Assembly: GCF_029961145.1 (NCBI RefSeq) | Contig: NZ_JASBRG010000007.1 | Location: 243,897-307,896 of the forward strand | DNA: 64,000 bases | Source of the DNA: Pinibacter soli | GTDB taxonomy: Bacteria; Bacteroidota; Bacteroidia; Chitinophagales; Chitinophagaceae | Direction of reading: 5' to 3' | Shown: positions 9,104-17,758 of the stretch, piece by piece | Numbering within the stretch: position 1 is the first letter of the stretch | Layout: every line of letters starts with the position of its first letter | The notes under the pieces: model-generated | What the model saw: only the letters and a program-made list of their open reading frames with translations | Told to the model about the DNA's origin: nothing | Databases searched by the model: none | Position numbers and translations under genes: made by a program

Positions 9104-11005
9104 CTACATCTGCTTCGTAATGGAACACACTTCGCACCAGACTTTCTTCAGAATCTCATGGTCAAGCAGTTGCAGGCTGGCACCGCCTTTATCATTGGGC
9201 GTGAAAAAATTGCAAAACCTCTCCTTGTTGAGCGTACTTGCGTTGAGGAGGGCCTTTGAAAAATTTTCGGAACTGTACTTCGCAGGGTGATAAAAGCCGA
9301 GATTAACGTAGTAAAACAGGATATCCTCGCTAACGTCGATCTTATCTATACGTGAGCTTATGATTTCCTCGGCCCATTCGTGATGGGAATAATAAGCGAA
9401 ATATTTAGCCAGGGAGTATATATCCTCATCGGTTAAAGACATTTGCGAGTAAGCGTTTTTGATAAACAGAATCGCCTTGTCTTTTTCATCGTACTTGAAA
9501 TTTGCCATTAAGCCGGGGCAAACAAGAATGTTGTAATTGATGAGCAGGCGTTTAACAAGTCCGTCATCCATTTGCTGGCCGGGTAACTGATTGATATTTT
9601 TTAGTAATCCGGAAACATTTGCCGTGTCTCCTGCACGCCATTGCAAAATGGTTAGTGCGCAAAGATTATAGTTGATCCTCCCATCACCCGGATATTTTTG
9701 CTTCAACTCCTTAAAAACTTCCAGTGCTTCGTATTCGGCCGTTAGCTTAAACAAATATTTGTACACTTCTCGGTCATTGATGAGCATCAGGTTTGACGCC
9801 TCCATTGGCACTTCGAGCTCAGAAAGATAGCTTTCCGGCAATCTTTTGTCAGCGATCCGTTCCAATATTTCCTTTTGTATGGATCTTGCTTTCTGTATGT
9901 TCTTTCCCGCAACTGCCGTTTTAAACTCTTGGGCAATATTTTGGTTACTAACCGTTTCGGAACCAGTTTTTGTATCCATATAAATGGTGACGATCGCTTT
10001 TCTTTCCTTCGAAAGAATGGGTTCCAATTTCGCTGCCAGTTGTTTGTCCATAAGCTTCGCCTTCACCTCATTTTTCGCCAAATGTGAAAGATCCGCGAAA
10101 GGACTGTTTTGTATATCCTGCAAAAATTCTATCCAGTTTTCAGCAGCGTTTATTTTCATCCGCTCCACAGAATTATCGATTTGCTGCAGCGCTTTCACCA
10201 TGGCAGCGGCACGATTTGTCATTAGCACTTTATTCGTGGCTTCCGTTCCTTCAACCGACGCGTAAGCTCTTATATCTATTTTCCTGATCACATAATTTTT
10301 AAGCGTCAGTGAGTCGTACAGCGGTTGAATATCTGCTTTATTGTAGGTCGTTTTTCCTTTTACAAAAGGCACGATCACCTGCACCTTCCTGGTATAATTA
10401 AAAATGGCAGACGTCGACGTATCTGTGCTGGTGTAAGATTGCAGCAAGGTATCGGTATATAAACCCATTGGCAAAATATCCCAAACCGAGCGATCGATAT
10501 TAACGAAATTGGTATAGTAGCAAATGTTTTTGCCACTTAGAATAACGAGGTTTGCCTCCAGCTCTTTTCCTTTCATCGATGCCGGCAATTTGCCAATTTT
10601 GAGCGTGAAATAATCTTTGGCAATTACTGTAAGATTGGCGTTGAAATTCTGTCTGTATAGTGGTTGTATCACGTACCCTTTAGGTATCTGCCTACCGGCA
10701 CTTGATTTATTACAATCATAGTTATCCTTGGAAATAATGTCTGCAGTAATGCCATCGGCAAGTGCGAAAATTTTGTCAAACCATTCTTTGTTCGACATCG
10801 AAAATATAACGTCTCCTTCCGGACTTATATCTATACCAAATAACACTTCTTTTGGTCGCGATTCAATTAATTGGTTAACCTGTCTGAAAAAGCCTCCTTC
10901 CTTTCGTGCATCATTCAGGTTATAACTGTTCTGCGCAAAATTGTTTAAACAAAAAAATAGTAGAATGAGCGCCAGCAATAGCGGTTGAGGGGATTTGAGA
11001 TTCAT
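9104..11005 (-). CDS. Secreted protein with OmpA-like segment and alpha-helical C-terminus
   Basis: The 633-residue precursor starts with a Sec signal peptide (MNLKSPQPLLLALILLFFCL followed by NNFAQ). Around residues 240-285 the stretch RKIDIRAYASVEGTEATNKV with following LMTNRAAAMVKAL resembles the peptidoglycan-binding OmpA fold core (dsDGxGs-N..LS..RA..V), although the canonical Asp and Arg are not both obvious. The C-terminal 250 residues are helix-rich and could be TPR-like. It is probably periplasmic or outer-membrane anchored. No neighbour suggests a partner: it stands alone between aguB and a divergent small membrane gene. I do not recognise a named family. Confidence 0.6.
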   Translation of the reverse strand: MNLKSPQPLLLALILLFFCLNNFAQNSYNLNDARKEGGFFRQVNQLIESRPKEVLFGIDISPEGDVIFSMSNKEWFDKIFALADGITADIISKDNYDCNKSSAGRQIPKGYVIQPLYRQNFNANLTVIAKDYFTLKIGKLPASMKGKELEANLVILSGKNICYYTNFVNIDRSVWDILPMGLYTDTLLQSYTSTDTSTSAIFNYTRKVQVIVPFVKGKTTYNKADIQPLYDSLTLKNYVIRKIDIRAYASVEGTEATNKVLMTNRAAAMVKALQQIDNSVERMKINAAENWIEFLQDIQNSPFADLSHLAKNEVKAKLMDKQLAAKLEPILSKERKAIVTIYMDTKTGSETVSNQNIAQEFKTAVAGKNIQKARSIQKEILERIADKRLPESYLSELEVPMEASNLMLINDREVYKYLFKLTAEYEALEVFKELKQKYPGDGRINYNLCALTILQWRAGDTANVSGLLKNINQLPGQQMDDGLVKRLLINYNILVCPGLMANFKYDEKDKAILFIKNAYSQMSLTDEDIYSLAKYFAYYSHHEWAEEIISSRIDKIDVSEDILFYYVNLGFYHPAKYSSENFSKALLNASTLNKERFCNFFTPNDKGGASLQLLDHEILKKVWCEVCSITKQM

Positions 11006-11164
11006 AACGGTTCCTTAGGTGAGGTGTTTTAGAAGGACATAGTTATTTAAAAAAGCTGACAGTATCAATGCGAAAATTCCTGGGTTTCATTTTTTAACAT
11101 TATAAAAATAATGCGATACGAAGTCCAGTCTTCAGACACCAAAACATGACGCCGCATTTACAAG

Positions 11165-11189
11165 TTTGACTAAATATTTCGCATCTTTG
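11165..11189 (+). promoter_or_regulatory. Possible Bacteroidota promoter for the small membrane protein
   Basis: TTTGAC (11165-11170) and CATCTTTGC (11182-11190) resemble the -33 TTTG and -7 TAnnTTTG elements of Bacteroidota sigma-ABfr, but the -7 differs at its first base and spacing is shorter than usual. The ATG of the next gene is about 70 nt downstream. Confidence 0.3.
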
Positions 11190-11257
11190 CGGCCATTTTG
11201 GATTTACAGGTAAGGAATGAATATTGCTATTGTTATATAAAACCTAAAAAACTTTAT

Positions 11258-11470
11258 ATGAAAACAGCAGGAATCGTTCTGATAATTATTGGCTTGCTCA
11301 TGGTTGTTATACCAGGTATCAGCTTCACCAGAGAGAAAAAAGTGTTGGATGTTGGCCCGCTTGAAGTAAATAAAAAGGAAAAGAAAACGCTTTCCTGGCC
11401 TACATATGTTGGCGGCATTGCGGCAATCGCAGGTATAGTGATGGTGGTGGCAGGGAAAAAACAAAACTGA
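11258..11470 (+). CDS. Small two-helix membrane protein, unknown role
   Basis: I choose the ATG at 11258 because the protein then opens with a transmembrane helix (TAGIVLIIIGLLMVVIPG) and the 20 codons before it have no coding character. The 70-residue product has two hydrophobic helices separated by a charged loop (REKKVLDVGPLEVNKKEKK) and ends in a lysine-rich tail. Small inner-membrane proteins with this layout are common in Bacteroidota and uncharacterised. It is followed 90 nt later by a lipoprotein gene on the same strand, which may be co-expressed. Confidence 0.6.
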   Translation: MKTAGIVLIIIGLLMVVIPGISFTREKKVLDVGPLEVNKKEKKTLSWPTYVGGIAAIAGIVMVVAGKKQN

Positions 11471-11560
11471 TGCTTTAGATTTGCAACCGAATTTAGATGC
11501 ATGTCATCTAAATCATCTGTTTAATCCGGATCAATATCAATTATCACAAATAAGATAAAT

Positions 11561-12058
11561 ATGAAAAAACCAATCGTTGCCCTTGCGCTTTTTGCTTCTG
11601 CTCTAACTTTTAGTTGTAAAAGCACAAAAACAAACGGCGTTTCTGAAGGAGCTTCCAAGAAATCAATTTACGGAACGTGGACGCTTAATTCTATTACCCT
11701 TGATGGCATTCCCAATGACAAATTTGATGTGAAAGTTTTGGGTGGTATTCCACGCCAATGTATGATCAGCAGCACGTGGCTGTTCCCGTCAAATGGATAC
11801 GGCAACTACACCATTACTCAATCCGGAGGCAATTGCCAGGCGGGTGCGCACAATATTCTCTGGTCAAGACTAACAGAAAACAACGTCAACTATTTGCAGT
11901 TTAAAGAACTGGAGGAAGGTGTAAAAGATAAAAAAATTACGACAGGTTACAGACTGGAACAAGTATCGCAAGACGCATCGAGCATGGTGTTGCGTTCCCC
12001 GCTTGACATCGCCGGAAAACATACTTACCTGATGTATTCGTTTACGAAGAACCAGTAG
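11561..12058 (+). CDS. Lipocalin-like lipoprotein
   Basis: The 165-residue precursor has a lipoprotein signal with lipobox LTFSC (Cys19), so it should be lipidated and sit in the outer or inner membrane facing the periplasm. After a short linker, YGTWTLNSITLDG begins the GxW motif that opens lipocalin-like barrels, and alternating beta strands follow to LMYSFTKNQ. Bacteroidota carry many such lipocalin-like lipoproteins without known ligands. The TAG stop is followed after 5 nt by a perfect 26-bp inverted repeat shared with the convergent esterase gene. Confidence 0.65.
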   Translation: MKKPIVALALFASALTFSCKSTKTNGVSEGASKKSIYGTWTLNSITLDGIPNDKFDVKVLGGIPRQCMISSTWLFPSNGYGNYTITQSGGNCQAGAHNILWSRLTENNVNYLQFKELEEGVKDKKITTGYRLEQVSQDASSMVLRSPLDIAGKHTYLMYSFTKNQ

Positions 12059-12063
12059 GAATT

Positions 12064-12209
12064 AATTGAAAATTGAAAGTTGAAAATGAAGGAACGCAGA
12101 TTTTTAAGATCGTGATGATTCATTATGATTTTTAATCTTATCATAATAAATCGTGACAATCATGAAGATCTGTGTTCCATCTCTCATTTTCAACTTTCAA
12201 TTTTCAATT
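12064..12209. repeat. Perfect 26-bp inverted repeat between convergent genes
   Basis: Arms AATTGAAAATTGAAAG... (12064-12089) and the exact reverse complement (12184-12209) enclose a second imperfect inverted repeat around GGAACGCAGATTTTTAAGA (12091-12109) and its partner near 12160-12178. The left arm begins 5 nt after the lipoprotein stop; the right arm supplies the TGA stop of the esterase. The inner family recurs as a single arm at 49681-49710. Confidence 0.85.
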
Positions 12210-13028
12210 TCCCAGGATTTCTTTCTTCCTCTTCGCTACTTCTTTCAATAATAGCGGAAAGGCTGGCTCGGCCATGCCGCCGTGATCGAAGCCTTGCAAC
12301 TCGTATAACGTTGTTCTTTTATGACCGGCGAGTTTCATCATTCGGTTTAAGTAAGCATTTTCTTCATAGCGACCGTAAAGTTCCATTTCTCTGTCACCTG
12401 TTATCAGCAACATTGGCGGCGCATCTGCGCGAACAAAATACAAAGGCGCATACTCATCAATGATAGGCTGAGTTTCCTTAATACCCCTTTCTGCACGAAT
12501 GGTGTAATGTGTTATGGCCTGTCCGCTGAACGGAACCAACTCCGCTATTTTGTCTGCATCGATATTGTACTTGCTTAAATATTTTTTATTGAGGGTGATC
12601 ATTTCTCCCAGGTAACCGCCAGCAGAATGTCCCGAAACAAAGATCAGATCAGTGTTTCCGCCATATTCAGCAATGTGTTGAAATGCCCACGCGACAGCAG
12701 CTGCTGCATCTTCAATATAAGCAGGCGCTTTTACTTTGGGTGAAAGTCTGTAACCAACGCCAATCACCGCGTAACCTTTTTGCATTAATGCATACGGAAT
12801 TTCTTTTTTACCGCCTGTTATTCCGCCGCCATGAAACCAGACGATGGTTGCAAAGTTTTTTACACCTTTCGGGTAGTAAATGTCGATGGTGCATTGGGAG
12901 TTGATGTAGCTGTCTTTTTTGTTGATGGAATCTGCGTAGTAGTGAACATTTTTAATGGTATCATATTGTTGCTGGGCACTTGCACTAATAACGCATAAAA
13001 GCGTAAGGAAGAAAAATATTCTTTTCAT
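12204..13028 (-). CDS. Secreted alpha/beta hydrolase (esterase/lipase type)
   Basis: The 274-residue precursor has a Sec signal peptide (to SASAQ) and the alpha/beta-hydrolase core. The oxyanion-hole motif HGGG is at 66-69, the nucleophile elbow GHSAG at 133-137 (Ser135), and the acid and histidine candidates are in LLITGDREM and GFDHGGM. This is the hormone-sensitive-lipase/carboxylesterase arrangement; the natural ester substrate cannot be told from sequence. It is likely periplasmic or exported. The gene converges on the lipocalin-like gene, and its final Asn codon and TGA stop lie in the shared repeat arm. Confidence 0.8.
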   Translation of the reverse strand: MKRIFFFLTLLCVISASAQQQYDTIKNVHYYADSINKKDSYINSQCTIDIYYPKGVKNFATIVWFHGGGITGGKKEIPYALMQKGYAVIGVGYRLSPKVKAPAYIEDAAAAVAWAFQHIAEYGGNTDLIFVSGHSAGGYLGEMITLNKKYLSKYNIDADKIAELVPFSGQAITHYTIRAERGIKETQPIIDEYAPLYFVRADAPPMLLITGDREMELYGRYEENAYLNRMMKLAGHKRTTLYELQGFDHGGMAEPAFPLLLKEVAKRKKEILGN

Positions 13029-13042
13029 GATGGTGCTGAAAA

Positions 13043-13216
13043 AATTTGAAAATATGAAAATGTGGTAATTTGAAAATGCTAAAGGTCAAATATCCATTAT
13101 TTAATGCCTGCTCCAAATTCTTACATTAAATAATTTGAATAGCGAGAAAGACCCCTATCACAAGAAATGGTCAATTCTCAGAATTTTCAAATTAAACATA
13201 TTTTCAAATTAACACA
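13043..13216. repeat. TTTGAAAA-family inverted repeat in a divergent gap
   Basis: Octad units of the type TTTGAAAA run rightwards from 13043 to about 13080 and their reverse complement lies at 13181-13216. Unlike most copies this pair sits between two divergent starts (esterase and acyl-CoA-binding protein), so promoters must lie in or beside it. Confidence 0.7.
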
Positions 13217-13248
13217 TTGTTTAGATACATTCGTACAAAATCTATTTC

Positions 13249-13506
13249 ATGGCACTTAAAGAACTTTTTGAAAAGGCAGCGGCAGACAGCAAGACACTTT
13301 CCGAAAAACCGGACAATGAGATGCTGCTTCAATTGTACTCATTATACAAGCAAGGTACCGAAGGCGATGTAAATACTGAGCCTCCATCAAATCCGTTTGA
13401 TTTTGTAAACAAGGCAAAGCATGAAGCGTGGAGCAATCTGAAAGGAAAAAGCAAAGAAGCAGCGATGCAGGAATATGTTGACCTCGTGACTAAATTAATG
13501 GGTTAA
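13249..13506 (+). CDS. Acyl-CoA-binding protein
   Basis: The 85-residue protein is a full-length acyl-CoA-binding domain, a four-helix cytosolic carrier of long-chain acyl-CoA esters. The hallmark YSLYKQGTEGD (helix 2 with the ligand-contacting Tyr and Lys) and the KHEAWSNLKGKSKEAAMQEY stretch are intact. It protects and delivers acyl-CoA to lipid metabolism. Its TAA stop overlaps tail-to-tail by 4 nt with the stop of the convergent flippase gene, so the two transcripts must overlap. Confidence 0.92.
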   Translation: MALKELFEKAAADSKTLSEKPDNEMLLQLYSLYKQGTEGDVNTEPPSNPFDFVNKAKHEAWSNLKGKSKEAAMQEYVDLVTKLMG

Positions 13507-14849
13507 TCGGACAACTCGTTTTCCCCTGATTTGCTGACAATTGAAGGTGATCTGAATTGATTCCAGAGGATCACCGTTTCTTCTTTCCAGTTAAAGATCA
13601 ACCTATAGCTGTAATGTAATATTTGCCCAAAGGGCTGTTTTGATTCTCTGTTATAAAAATAGACGCTGGTAATAAACGCGATGATATATGCCAGCATAGA
13701 GGCAAATGCGGCACCGCTAATCCCCTTCGCGGGAATTAGTATCAGATCGGCGATTATCATTGCGATTACTCCTACGAGAGTACTATAAAAATTGTACTTC
13801 ATTTTGTTTTTTCCCGCAAACCAAATGCCCAATACATTCTGAAGCGACAAAAACAGAATGGCGGGAATTTTTATCAACGCAGGCCAATACATGCTATCGT
13901 AGTCATGCCCCATTAAGACTTCAAAAACAGAGGTGCCGCAAACCAGCAGCAACACAAAGCACAAAAGGAAACCAGCAGTTAAAAACACAAAGGGAAAAGA
14001 CAAAACACGTCCGTAATTTTTAAAAGTTCCATCTGCAACGCGTGGCAGTAAAACAGACGAAAAAACCGTTGGCGCAATAAGCAGCAACTGCCCGAATTTA
14101 GAGGCCTGTATGTAATTTCCCAGTTCTGCCGGCGAGCAATAATGTTCCGCGAACCAATAGTCAATTCGCAGGAGCAAAAACAGTAGCAAGCTATTGCCAA
14201 ATGCAATAATGGAATAACGGAAAACCCTTTTGACATAAGCTATATTGAATTTGCCTACACTCAAAATATTCCACTCATAAACAAGAAATACGATAAATAA
14301 AAAAAACGACTGGACCATCGGTAGCAAGAAGTACAACTTCATCATGGTATTCCTATCAATGAAGTGAATTTTGTCTACTGCGAAAAACAGTGCGGTTAGT
14401 AATAGCATGAAAAATGCCATAATACCATTTGGCAGACCATAATTTCCCCGGGCATAGAAAAGCGGGCAGATGAAGTTGGACAAGCAATTACCGGCAACAA
14501 AGATCAATGGAAAATACCACGGCCATTCAGGAGCAGAAAAATACCGGGAGACAGGTAAAATGTTTTGCAGTAAAAGCAGCATAAGCCCAGAAGCGACACA
14601 AAGAACAAAACCGGTAACAAGCAAGGTAAAAACACTTTTTCTTTTATTGGCTGCGTAAAAAGCAACTCCCAGCTCAATATTGACAGTACTTACGAGTAAA
14701 TAGAAATTAAGCGTGTTGGTAATAAAATAAACCTTGCCGCTTTCTGAAGCACCAAAGTATCGTGAGAAGCCTACGTTAAGTAAAAAGAGCGAAAGGAAGA
14801 ATAACCATCTCCAAATGAAACCTTGCAATAAACTCTTTCTTATGTTCAT
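13503..14849 (-). CDS. Polysaccharide-type flippase (MATE/Wzx superfamily)
   Basis: The 448-residue protein is almost wholly hydrophobic with about 12-14 membrane helices and opens with the RKSLLQGFIWRWLFFLSLF pattern of oligosaccharide flippases. A glycine-rich N-terminal helix and FASMLAYIIAFITSVYFYNR near the end fit Wzx-type transporters that turn lipid-linked oligosaccharides across the inner membrane. No glycosyltransferase lies nearby, so the substrate is open. The gene is followed by the acyl-CoA-binding gene on the opposite strand with a 4-nt overlap of stop codons. Confidence 0.75.
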   Translation of the reverse strand: MNIRKSLLQGFIWRWLFFLSLFLLNVGFSRYFGASESGKVYFITNTLNFYLLVSTVNIELGVAFYAANKRKSVFTLLVTGFVLCVASGLMLLLLQNILPVSRYFSAPEWPWYFPLIFVAGNCLSNFICPLFYARGNYGLPNGIMAFFMLLLTALFFAVDKIHFIDRNTMMKLYFLLPMVQSFFLFIVFLVYEWNILSVGKFNIAYVKRVFRYSIIAFGNSLLLFLLLRIDYWFAEHYCSPAELGNYIQASKFGQLLLIAPTVFSSVLLPRVADGTFKNYGRVLSFPFVFLTAGFLLCFVLLLVCGTSVFEVLMGHDYDSMYWPALIKIPAILFLSLQNVLGIWFAGKNKMKYNFYSTLVGVIAMIIADLILIPAKGISGAAFASMLAYIIAFITSVYFYNRESKQPFGQILHYSYRLIFNWKEETVILWNQFRSPSIVSKSGENELSD

Positions 14850-14867
14850 TATAAAGGAAGTTATGGG

Positions 14868-14996
14868 TTTTAAGTTTTGAGTTATAAGTTATAAGTAAGA
14901 AGTTCAATTGATCCTGTGCAAAGAATGCTAATACAGATTTTAGTTGTTTCCGTAACTTAGAACTTACTACTCATAACTCATAACTTAAAACTCACC
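14868..14996. repeat. GTTATGAG-family inverted repeat
   Basis: About 40-nt arms of 7-nt units (TTTTAAGTTTTGAGTTATAA type at 14868-14905; TAACTCATAACTTAAAACTC at the far end of the right arm, to 14992) flank a 50-nt centre. The right arm is 2 nt from the tpiA stop codon. A single arm of the same family is at 62063-62105. Confidence 0.75.
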
Positions 14997-14998
14997 AC

Positions 14999-15760
14999 TT
15001 ATTTCAGTCCTTCAATAATTTTCACAAATTCATCAGCTTGCAAAGAAGCGCCGCCTACAAGGCCGCCATCAACATCTTCATTTGCAAAGATTTCTTTTGC
15101 GTTAGCAGCTTTTACGCTACCACCGTACAATACAGGGATTTTTGCCGCTACTTCTTTACCGTATTTGCCGGCAAGCACTGAACGCAAATAAGCCTGAATT
15201 TCCTGCGCCTGATCAGCCGTTGCAGTTTTACCGGTACCGATCGCCCAGATTGGTTCGTAAGCAATCACGATGCCTGAAATTTGCTCGGGAGTTAAGTGGA
15301 AAAGAGACTCAACCAGTTGTTGCTCTACATAGCTGTTTTGTTCGTTTGCCTCACGCACAGCCAAAGGCTCGCCGCAGCAGAAAATTGGAACGATGCCATT
15401 CTCAAGCAACAGATTTAGTTTGTCAGCAAGCTGCTGGTTTGTTTCGTTAAAATATTCACGACGCTCGCTGTGACCGATGACTACATATTTTACGCCGATA
15501 GATTTCAACATTTCAGCAGAAACTTCTCCGGTAAAGGCGCCTGATTTTTTATAATAGCAATTTTGCGCGGCAACAAAGTAACCGGCTTTCTTTTCTACTA
15601 TTTCTTTTGCAGCGGTAAGGTATGGAAATGGAACAGCGATGATAACGGCCTGGTTTTGTTTTGGAGTAACATTGGCACCCAAAATACCATTCAGTAATTG
15701 TTGGCCCTGTTCCCAGGTTAAATTCATTTTCCAGTTAGCAGCTGCAATTTGTTGTCTCAT
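14999..15760 (-). CDS. tpiA: Triosephosphate isomerase
   Basis: The enzyme interconverts dihydroxyacetone phosphate and glyceraldehyde 3-phosphate in glycolysis and gluconeogenesis. The 253-residue TIM barrel has Asn9-Lys11 (AANWKMN), catalytic His97 (GHSERR), catalytic Glu169 (YEPIWAIGTG) and the phosphate-binding GGSVKAAN. Length is normal. It is the second gene of a leftward pair, starting 10 nt after the stop of the GlmU-like nucleotidyltransferase, so the two are probably co-transcribed. Confidence 0.97.
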   Translation of the reverse strand: MRQQIAAANWKMNLTWEQGQQLLNGILGANVTPKQNQAVIIAVPFPYLTAAKEIVEKKAGYFVAAQNCYYKKSGAFTGEVSAEMLKSIGVKYVVIGHSERREYFNETNQQLADKLNLLLENGIVPIFCCGEPLAVREANEQNSYVEQQLVESLFHLTPEQISGIVIAYEPIWAIGTGKTATADQAQEIQAYLRSVLAGKYGKEVAAKIPVLYGGSVKAANAKEIFANEDVDGGLVGGASLQADEFVKIIEGLK

Positions 15761-15770
15761 AAAAATGGAA

Positions 15771-16952
15771 TTATTGATTTTCGTATAAATATTTCAAAAT
15801 GCTTTTTTCCTCCGCCGTCAATGTCTGATGTTTCAGTTGCTTCCAGTTTTCTATATGCTGCAAAGCGGCGTCAAAGTTATAGGTTTTTATGCCTTCCGAT
15901 CCCCATGAAAAAGATGGAACATATTTGGGCGTCAATCCGCTGCCAAAAATATTCGCGGATACGCCTACGACAGTGCCCGTATTGAACGAAGTATTGATGG
16001 CGCAACGCGAATAATCACCCATCAGTACACCACATTTTATGCCCGCCGTTTCGTAACTGTTTTTTTCAAGATCGCTGTAGACCTTTACCGCACCGGCATT
16101 GTTTTTAACGTTGGAATTAGAAGTTCCCGCTCCCATGTTGCACCACTCACCTATCACTGAATCGCCGAGATAACCATCATGCCCCTTGTTTGAGTAGCCA
16201 AAGAAAACGCTGTTCTTGATCTCACCTCCACCAACGCTATATGGACCAAGCGTCGTGGCGCCATATACTTTTGTCCCCAGCTTTAAAACAGCTCCTTCGC
16301 ACATCGCCAGTGGCCCGCGAATGACAGAGCCTTCCATGATCTCAGCATTTTTACCAATATAGATCGGTCCGGTGGATGCATTCAAAATGCAATGCTCCAC
16401 ATTTGCGCCCTGCTCGATAAATATGTTTTCCGGAGCGGTTGTTTTATTAGTAGAGGAAATAGGTTCAGATGTTCTACCGTTGGTAAGCAAATGAAAATCC
16501 TCGCGAACGGCCCAGTCATTCAGCTGAAAAATATGCCACGACTGAGCGATGGTTTTCGCATCTTCTTCGAGCAAAGTGGTTTTGCTCACTTTAATATCGT
16601 TGGCGCTGGCATCTCTGTTAGAGAATTTTAATGCAACAGGTCCGTTTACAGCACACAGCAATAACTCTCCTGCATCAAGTTTTTTTATCTGCGAAATAAT
16701 CGCAGCCGAAGGCAACACATTGCTGTGGATCAATAGATAGTCGCCCGGAGACAATTCGTTTGTTTTAACGGAAAGACCATTGTCCTTATAATTATCCAGC
16801 CATTTATTAAAGGATGGAAGCCCGAGATAAGCTTCCCATTTCTGGCGAATGGTGAGAATTCCCACACGAATGTCTTGCACATGCCGGGTTAGTGTAAATG
16901 GAAACAATTTTTGTGGTTGGCAAAACTCTTCTGTGAAAATTATTTTCTCCAT
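15771..16952 (-). CDS. GlmU-family sugar nucleotidyltransferase-like protein
   Basis: The 393-residue protein opens with MEKIIFTEEFCQPQKLFPFT as in the NTP_transf_4-type GlmU-like proteins of Bacteroidota. From about residue 185 to 330 it has the isoleucine- and glycine-rich hexapeptide turns of a left-handed beta helix (for example IYIGKNAEIMEGSVIRGPLA). The classical GxGTRM nucleotide-binding motif of true GlmU is absent from the N-terminus, so the exact reaction is uncertain. A role in sugar-nucleotide or amino-sugar metabolism is likely. It is 10 nt upstream of tpiA in the same operon. Confidence 0.72.
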   Translation of the reverse strand: MEKIIFTEEFCQPQKLFPFTLTRHVQDIRVGILTIRQKWEAYLGLPSFNKWLDNYKDNGLSVKTNELSPGDYLLIHSNVLPSAAIISQIKKLDAGELLLCAVNGPVALKFSNRDASANDIKVSKTTLLEEDAKTIAQSWHIFQLNDWAVREDFHLLTNGRTSEPISSTNKTTAPENIFIEQGANVEHCILNASTGPIYIGKNAEIMEGSVIRGPLAMCEGAVLKLGTKVYGATTLGPYSVGGGEIKNSVFFGYSNKGHDGYLGDSVIGEWCNMGAGTSNSNVKNNAGAVKVYSDLEKNSYETAGIKCGVLMGDYSRCAINTSFNTGTVVGVSANIFGSGLTPKYVPSFSWGSEGIKTYNFDAALQHIENWKQLKHQTLTAEEKSILKYLYENQ

Positions 16953-17019
16953 TGGGTTGCTTAAGTAGTTTCAAAAATAGGCGAAAAGAATAAGTGAATC
17001 ATTGATTTATTGAAGAATC

Positions 17020-17137
17020 AATAACTGAATAACTGATTAACTGAATAACTGAACTTTCAATGCTGATTTTCCTCAATAATTCAATTATTCAATAGTTCAC
17101 CACTTCAGTTATTCAGTTAATCAGTTATTCAGTTATT
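17020..17137. repeat. Perfect 34-bp CTGAATAA-family inverted repeat
   Basis: The left arm 17020-17053 is built from the 8-nt unit CTGAATAA with one variant unit CTGATTAA. The right arm 17104-17137 is its exact reverse complement, including the variant. The 50-nt centre is not repetitive. Relatives are at 18984, 26842, 29649, 36463, 43394 and 51301. Confidence 0.9.
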
Positions 17138-17338
17138 CAGTTATTCCTTGCTTTAGGGGTTTTTCTCCTAAAAACAGGCCCTTTGTACCATTATTTTTGA
17201 TTCAAAGAATGAGCCTTTTTTTTAGATAATAACACTATTTGTAAATATGTAAATTATTGATTATTAATAATAAATTTTGTTTATGTAAAAATAATGACCA
17301 AAATCATGTAGACGATTTTTTCAAAAGATCAATAGTTG

Positions 17339-17346
17339 TATATTTG
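17339..17346 (+). promoter_or_regulatory. Possible -7 element for the acidic protein gene
   Basis: TATATTTG matches the Bacteroidota -7 consensus TAnnTTTG exactly; the expected TTTG at -33 is not clear, only a T-run at 17316-17321. It would give an untranslated leader of about 135 nt before the ATG at 17488. Confidence 0.35.
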
Positions 17347-17487
17347 ATTTTCAACCACAGTTTATAGGTTTTCCTTTTGTTTGTGGTTTTACTACTAACT
17401 ATCCATCAATTCTCCCATTTAAATTCGGCATTTTAGAGCTTGCTTGTATTTTTTTAACTATTATAAAACGTTGAAAAACTAGTGCGT

Positions 17488-17754
17488 ATGTATTCGTATT
17501 CGTTATTAGAACCAGGGTGTTATTACATTATTCAGGAGAAAGAATTGGAGGCATTAAAACTCATCAAAATAAATCTTGAGTCTGACCATTGCCATTTCAT
17601 TTCACGTTATGATGAAACGGAAGTGATGGAATGGAAGAAAAAAGATGCACCTATTTTTGACATTATCGAGTTGTTGAGTGATGATAAAGTGAAGGCCTGG
17701 GAAAAGACTTATTTTAACCAGGATGCTTTTAATTACGAGGAAGATGAGGATTAG
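17488..17754 (+). CDS. Small acidic protein, first of a tandem paralogous pair
   Basis: I start at ATG 17488 (MYSYSLLEPGCYYIIQ), not at the in-frame GTG two codons earlier. The 88-residue product is strongly acidic and ends in an Asp/Glu tail (YEEDED). It aligns without gaps over most of its length with the protein at 17939: GCYYIIQ with DTYYLIK, EVMEWKKKDAPIFDIIELLS with EDFWKMKSDVIAEIIEEVD, DDKVKAWEKTY with DEKISEFESIY. No signal peptide or membrane segment. I do not recognise the family. The two copies have diverged widely, so the duplication is old. Confidence 0.75.
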   Translation: MYSYSLLEPGCYYIIQEKELEALKLIKINLESDHCHFISRYDETEVMEWKKKDAPIFDIIELLSDDKVKAWEKTYFNQDAFNYEEDED

Positions 17755-17758
17755 GAAA

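Larger units (their letters stand above)
16953..17487. other. 535-nt gap between divergent genes
   Basis: This gap holds a perfect 34-bp inverted repeat (17020-17137, listed separately), a small hairpin TTTAGG...CCTAAA (17152-17172) and an AT-rich stretch 17210-17480 with a possible promoter. I see no convincing ORF and no RNA gene. Confidence 0.6.
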
